In this document: one piece after another, positions 58,928-64,000 of the stretch
How positions within the stretch are numbered: position 1 is the stretch's first letter
Layout: each line of letters starts with the position of its first letter
Assembly: GCA_038503065.1 (NCBI GenBank)
Contig: JBCAMK010000003.1
Span: forward strand, 3,348,001-3,412,000
Source: Paragyromitra xinjiangensis
Lineage: Eukaryota; Ascomycota; Pezizomycetes; Pezizales; Discinaceae
Length of the DNA stretch: 64,000 nt
Direction of reading: 5' to 3'
Translations under genes and position numbers: made by a program
The notes under the pieces: generated by a model
Database searches by the model: none
What the model saw: only the letters and a program-made list of their open reading frames with translations
What the model was told of the DNA's origin: nothing

Positions 58928-60884
58928 ATGACGGCCACCTTCCAAGAACTCTCTCGTCGAATGGACATGAGCTCAGACATGGACATGAACATGTCTTCAT
59001 CCCCGACGCCAGCCTTCTCAGATGATAATGCTACCTATGTGCAAACATCAGACCCATGGACTGACCAATGGAAATATGCCCGAGCCTTTGTCTGCTTCTT
59101 CATAGTAGGACTCGGAGTTTTCATCCTAACACATATCTATTGTATACTCGAGGACCGCCGACACCTCCGCCAAAACAATCCTACGAACAAGAAACCCTCA
59201 CTATGGAATCGTCTCATAGCCGCAATCCGAAGGGTTAGCTACCGACGACTTGGAGGCACCATGCCAGGTCTAGGGCTCCCTTCATTGGGAGTCTGCATTC
59301 TGATTCTATCATGCGCAATTTTCACGATCACATGGACCTTTACCGTCCGTCCCTACTATCGCCCTACTCGCGCTGATGGTTCACCACCTCTTGCACTTCG
59401 CGCCGGTCTCTTTGCGGTAGGTATGACACCCTTCATATACGCTCTCGCCTTCAAAGCGAACGTTATCACGCTCTTGACGGGTGTCTCGCACGAGAAATTA
59501 AACGCATTACATCGGTGGGGAGCGAGGATCATGTTCGTGTTGAGCGTGGTGCATACGGTCCCGTTTCTATACCAACCGAGGAAGGAGGGCGGATGGATCG
59601 AATTGAAGTTCTGGTTTCACGATGACTTTATGAACGCGAATGGATGTATGGCGTTGGGTGCGTTGGCGTGGTTGGTTTTTGCAAGTTGGGCTCCGTTGAG
59701 GTATGCTGATTAAGCGAAACCATGATGAAGGGTGATAAGCTAATATTTGGTGAGGGATATAGGAGGCTGTGTTACGAATTCTTTGTCTACAGCCATGTGG
59801 TGGCTGGCGTGGCTTACCTTGGTTTTATGTTTTGGCACTGTGAAGATCTCTTGACCTCGGTGAGAATCCATGACCCAACACCTAGAAACAAAGGCTAATT
59901 GTGTGACTTGTAGTGGTACTACCTCTGGGCTACCGTTGCTATCTGGATCACAAGCCTTATCTTCCGCTTCGCACAAATGAATTGGTTCACAACCATTCCT
60001 GCCACTCTCTCCGTCCTTCCCGGCGACGCAATTAAGGTTTCAATTCCAACAACACTCGAGTGGTCACCAGGCCAACACGTTTTTCTAAGATTCCCGAAGC
60101 TAGCACCGTTCGAAAACCATCCCTTTTCTATCACTTCGGTTCCGTCGCTGAAGACGAGGGAATACGAGGGGAACGTGCTGGAGTTCGTGATAAAGCCGTA
60201 TGCAGGGTTTACAAAAAAGTTACTGAGTTTTGTAAAAGCAAACCCTGACGCTGAGGCGGGAGTTGTGATGGATGGGCCATATGGTGGTGTGCCAAGAGCC
60301 ATAGAGTCTTTCAACACTGTAGTGCTTATCGCCGGTGGATCTGGTATTACTGCAGTGATGGGACTCCTGTTACAGCTGGCAGGAAAGATGAAGCGCGATG
60401 ATGTGAAACTATGCACGGAGAAGATAAAAGTAGTTTGGGCAGTAAGAGACCAGGAGTCACATGGATGGTTTCGACAGGAGATTATGGATGCTATTGAAGG
60501 GCTTCCGGAGAATGCTGTTGAGTGCAGATTCCATGTCACCGGGGATCTTGCTCAGGAAGGCCCTAGCCTCGAAGCAACAGAGAAAGAGATTGGTATTTCA
60601 ACTGCGAAGCCAGGTAATAGTGTAGATGGTATTGTACGAGGGAGGCCAAATTGTGGTGCACTCTTGGAAGAATGGGTCCCGGAAATGGGGTCAAGGACAT
60701 GCGTTATAGGTGGGTACTCAAACGAGACAGCAAGAAATGCCAGGCTAACAACTTCTTTTTAGTATCTGGACCACTGAGCCTGCGAAATAGCGTTGCAAAT
60801 AATGTTGCAGGCATACAAAGGCGGGTCGGTGATGGGAATGAAGTTCAAGAGATTTATCTACACACAGAGACCTTTGACTGGTAG
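58928..60884 (+). CDS. Fre-type ferric/cupric reductase
   Basis: Plasma-membrane flavocytochrome that moves electrons from cytosolic NADPH through FAD and two hemes to extracellular Cu(II)/Fe(III). Exons: 58928-59700, 59763-59859, 59914-60709 and 60763-60884, giving 595 aa. The extracellular N-terminus is methionine-rich (MDMSSDMDMNMSSS). After TM helices come the bis-heme histidines: His195 and His209 in HRWGARIMFVLSVVH, and the pair in SHVVAGVAYLGFMFWH (exon 2). Then come the FAD motif HPFSITS, the NADPH motif GGSGITAVMG, and a C-terminal VSGPLSLRNSV...ETFDW recovered by the last splice. The ATG at 58928 is used because the frame upstream opens on GTG. It is divergent from the Ctr transporter, a classical copper-uptake pairing. 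Confidence 0.94.
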
Positions 60885-61070
60885 ATTTAAGAAGGGTAAT
60901 TGGGGTAGCTTAGCCTTTCAATAATGGGAACTTTCTCGGTGGTATATAGTTCAGTAATAGCCAATATTGATTAATGACCTTCACAAAGCATCACTCGGCA
61001 TTTTCTTTGAACGAAACGAAACGCCAAGTAATAAATGTGCCAGCGGCTAAGGAGCCCTTTTCCGATAAAA

Positions 61071-61078
61071 TGACGTCA
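61071..61078. promoter_or_regulatory. CRE-type palindrome upstream of GGT gene
   Basis: TGACGTCA, the ATF/CREB (Atf1-like) bZIP consensus, lies 206 bp before the ATG at 61284 and is preceded by a GATAA word at about 61064. The 399-bp gap from the Fre gene makes it a reasonable promoter element for the transpeptidase. Confidence 0.45.
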
Positions 61079-61283
61079 TTCACGGAAAGTTATCCACACC
61101 CTAGCAACCTAAGTCTCCCCAAAACACGACGGGGATGGCCGTCTCTAAAATTCGGCTATCCCCGCCAATTCCCCGCTCATTTGTGGCACAGGGTTAGGGT
61201 CTATGACATACTATCAACCTCCTCTTCTACTACTAAGGCTTTACATCCCCAATTCCTACTGAAGAGTACAGTTGAAGTATAAA

Positions 61284-63340
61284 ATGTCTTCTCCCAATAT
61301 CACCTTTCAACCATTCTCATCAAGACGGTCGGTTGTTCACAGCACCAACGGCATTGTGGCCTGCACCCAACCTCTCGCGGCACAGGCGGGAATCGAGATT
61401 CTGAGGAAGGGGGGTAATGCAGCAGTGAGTGATCATGCATGACCTACAATCCATTCAGATAATTATTCTTATTTATTTATTTTAACTCGAAACGTTATCA
61501 CAGGATGCTGCTGTCGCTGTAGGTCAGCATGCAAATATCGCTCACAGGCTGCATACACGTATATAACAACAGCACATATATCTGACATCCTCCAACAGCC
61601 GCGTGTCTAAACGTCACCGAACCCACCTCCACAGGCATCGGCGGTGACGCCTTCTGCCTCTTCTACAACGCCACGACTCGCAAAATACATGGCTTGAATG
61701 CCTCAGGCCGCTCCCCTGCTGCTTTGACCCTCGAAAGAGCACGTACTGATCTCGGTCTCAATGGACTCGAACACGTTGAGCGAATCCCCATGGACCACGT
61801 GCATTCTGTTACAGTTCCCGGTGCTGCCGCAGGCTGGTGCGACACGGTTGAAAAATACGGGAGCGGGAAGTTCAATATGCTACAGATCCTGAGTGAAGCT
61901 ATACAGCTGGCAGAGGAAGGATATCCCGTAAGTCAACTAACCGCAATGCAATGGAAAAATGGTGAGAAGAATTTGAGGGCCGCATCGCCGAATTATGGTG
62001 AGATGCTAAAGAATGGAGAGAGGGCGCCACGGGAGGGAGAGATCATCAAATTGAAGAATCTCGCAAGGACTTTCCGAGAGCTTGCAGAAAAGGGGAAGAA
62101 GGGGTTCTATGAAGGAGCTATTGCAGAGGCTATAGTTGAAGTTTTGAAGAATCGAGGGGGTGTTATGTCACTAGAAGATCTGAAGGCACATGGTGAACAG
62201 GGAAGTGAGGAAACGGAGCCGATAAGTTTCGAGTATGAAGCAGCAAGTGTAAAAGTGTGGGAGCATTCGCCTAACGGCCAGGGACTAGTAGCTTTGATAG
62301 CGTTGGGGATTCTTGAAAGTTTGCAAAAGAGAGGTGTCATCCCGGAATTCGGCAAGAGAGACGGGTACAAACATAATTCGGTGGAGTAAGTATTCTTGCC
62401 ACAAAGGGCCGGTGTAGTAGCTCACTGGAGACACAAGATATCTCCATGCCATTATCGAGAGCCTAAGGATCGCTTTTTCTGACGGCCACTGGTGGATTAC
62501 TGATCCTTCTACGGAAAAGGTCCCTACAAAAGAGTTATTGGACAAAGTAAGCTACCTGGGTCACGAATCAGCACTCGACAGAATTGACATTATTTAGACG
62601 TATCTTGAGAAGCGCTCAGAGTTGTTCGATCCTTTGAAGGCAAATACCTCCATTCCCCACGGCTCCCCGGCTTTCCAATCTAGCGATACGGTTTATTTCT
62701 CAATTGTTGACAAAGATGGCAACGGATGCTCCTTCATTAAGTACGCCTCTTGTACTCATAATGTCTCATGCAAACTCCCTCCCTCTGGGTCACATCGCTC
62801 ACCACCAATAGTTCTAATTATGGTGGTTTCGGTTCCGCCATAATCCCTCGCGGATACGGCTTCACGCTTCAAAACCGCGGCAGCGGCTTTGTCCTCTCCC
62901 CCTCTCACCCAAACCGTCTCACCCCCTGCAAGCGCCCCTATCACACAATCATCCCCGCGCTAATCACTAACGCGGTTACTGACACACTCCACGCAGTATT
63001 TGGCGTCATGGGCGGCTTCATGCAGCCGCAAGGCCACGTACAAGTGTTTCTAAATATGTGTGTGTGGGGCATGTCACCGCAGGAAGCGCTAGATGCGCCA
63101 AGGGTGAGTATTGGCAGTGGATATGATCCAAGAGATCCCATGGTAAGTGTTGAAGAAGGGGTGGGAAGAGATATTATTGAGGGGCTGAAGGAAAGGGGTC
63201 ATACAGTAAGGATTGTGGGAGGGGTAGGAAGGATGGCTTTTGGAAGGGGTCAAGTAATTCGGGTGAAGCACGATGATGATAAGAGGGTTTATAGCGCAGG
63301 AAGCGACCTGAGGGGTGACGGGCATGCTGTAGGGTATTAA
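61284..63340 (+). CDS. gamma-glutamyltranspeptidase
   Basis: Ntn-hydrolase that transfers or hydrolyses the gamma-glutamyl group of glutathione and related peptides. Exons: 61284-61424, 61504-61522 (19-nt microexon), 61599-62385, 62438-62546, 62598-62740 and 62812-63340, giving 575 aa. The N-terminal [36 protein letters not shown] and [11 protein letters not shown] are family blocks, and [16 protein letters not shown] is typical. The self-cleavage/nucleophile Thr is Thr383 in [15 protein letters not shown], followed by [43 protein letters not shown] and [10 protein letters not shown]. There is no signal peptide or N-terminal anchor, so it may be cytosolic or peroxisomal, like the fungal GGT-like clade, and not the vacuolar/periplasmic type. 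The exons are joined purely by frame and consensus. It is the next gene after Fre on the same strand. Confidence 0.92.
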
Positions 63341-63546
63341 GGCTTTTGACAGACCTTATCAATAAGCGACCTAGTTCATACGTATACATGGATACAGAAA
63401 GCTCGGATTCCTAAGCATCAAATTTACTGCATCTGTGCCCACACTAGTTTACGAATTGATTTGCTTGTCTCCTAGCCTACATCCACTACTAAAACTCCGA
63501 TTTCCACGATGACAAATTTACGATCACTATCTAAGCAGCATCCATC

Positions 63547-63867
63547 ATGGCCAAAAACACTAAATCTAGACGCCCTCAAGTTCTCTCCCATACAAATATA
63601 CAAAGTAATCACTCTGTTCAAATCTACCTTAGCCACGTATTCAATAGTCGAAAAATCACATCCCGTCTAGGAATTCCTCCAGTGTCAATTGCCCATGGAC
63701 AGCGCTCGGGGAGCAATACTAGTTCAACTGTAGATAATTTCATTGACCCTATTCTGAGAGGAACCCCATTGATTTCCAGTGATATAAACACTTACCTCAC
63801 TGAAGGAAAAAATAGTAAAAATAGCACAGTAATAGCCCTCACAACGATGGGGAGAAAGGCGCTGTAG
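63547..63867 (+). CDS. hypothetical 106-codon open frame
   Basis: ATG in good context (catcATGGCC), 106 codons, ends TAG. The product is hydrophilic, Ser/Asn-rich with a basic start (MAKNTKSRRPQ). No domain, signal peptide or helix. It lies at the window edge, so a longer spliced gene cannot be excluded; chance is also possible in this composition. Confidence 0.3.
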   Translation: MAKNTKSRRPQVLSHTNIQSNHSVQIYLSHVFNSRKITSRLGIPPVSIAHGQRSGSNTSSTVDNFIDPILRGTPLISSDINTYLTEGKNSKNSTVIALTTMGRKAL

Positions 63868-64000
63868 AGTGACAAAAAGGTACATTACACGGTCTTTTTT
63901 TTCTCTTATCATAATTCCACTGATTTCTGGATACAAGAATATCGCATGCAAAAATTTATGGCGTCAAAAAAACCGATAAAGAACTAGTACACTACAGTCA

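Overview
The window is nuclear DNA of a filamentous ascomycete (Pezizomycotina). The evidence is the gene structure and the gene families. Nearly every gene is split by short GT-AG introns (about 45-110 bp), several of which carry a CTAAC-type branch site just before the acceptor. The families include an AA9 lytic polysaccharide monooxygenase, an EXPERA-domain sterol isomerase, a fungal TauD-like dioxygenase, a Sou1/mannitol-dehydrogenase-like SDR, a Ctr copper transporter next to a Fre metalloreductase, and the Rab escort protein Mrs6. I cannot place it to class. Gene density is low: about 15 well-supported genes in 64 kb, separated by A+T-rich spacers holding miniature inverted-repeat elements and degenerate sequence. 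I saw no rRNA, no intact tRNA, no CRISPR array and no viral or autonomous transposon gene.

Layout. 0-12 kb: a weak two-exon gene (2.5 kb), a six-exon polytopic membrane protein (3.8-5.3 kb), a pyridoxal-reductase-like aldo/keto reductase (8-9 kb) and a hemerythrin-HHE protein (11.2-12 kb). 12.3-15.2 kb: a cluster of TA-flanked MITEs on both sides of a four-helix membrane protein gene, including one MITE interrupted by two others. 19.7-25.2 kb: a small secreted cysteine-rich protein built from a duplicated module, an AA9 LPMO (minus), and an EBP-type sterol isomerase that appears only when six short exons are joined. 30.7-34.1 kb: a TauD-like dioxygenase and an SDR in tandem. 41.6-48.9 kb: three minus-strand genes, namely a type II membrane SGNH/PC-esterase, Mrs6, and a secreted protein rich in basic doublets. 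53.5-55.2 kb: a cytoplasmic (GH13_5-like) alpha-amylase. 57.4-63.3 kb: a metal and thiol group, with the Ctr transporter divergent from the Fre reductase, followed by a gamma-glutamyltranspeptidase.

How the genes work together. The clearest functional unit is the Ctr/Fre divergent pair: surface reduction of Cu(II) or Fe(III), then uptake of Cu(I). Both proteins have methionine-rich N-termini and share one intergenic region. The TauD-like enzyme (sulfonate or related oxidation) and the neighbouring SDR could be functionally linked, but adjacency is the only evidence. The rest look like independent housekeeping, secretory or nutritional genes. Exon joints were chosen by reading frame, splice consensus and family similarity recalled from knowledge; no search was run.
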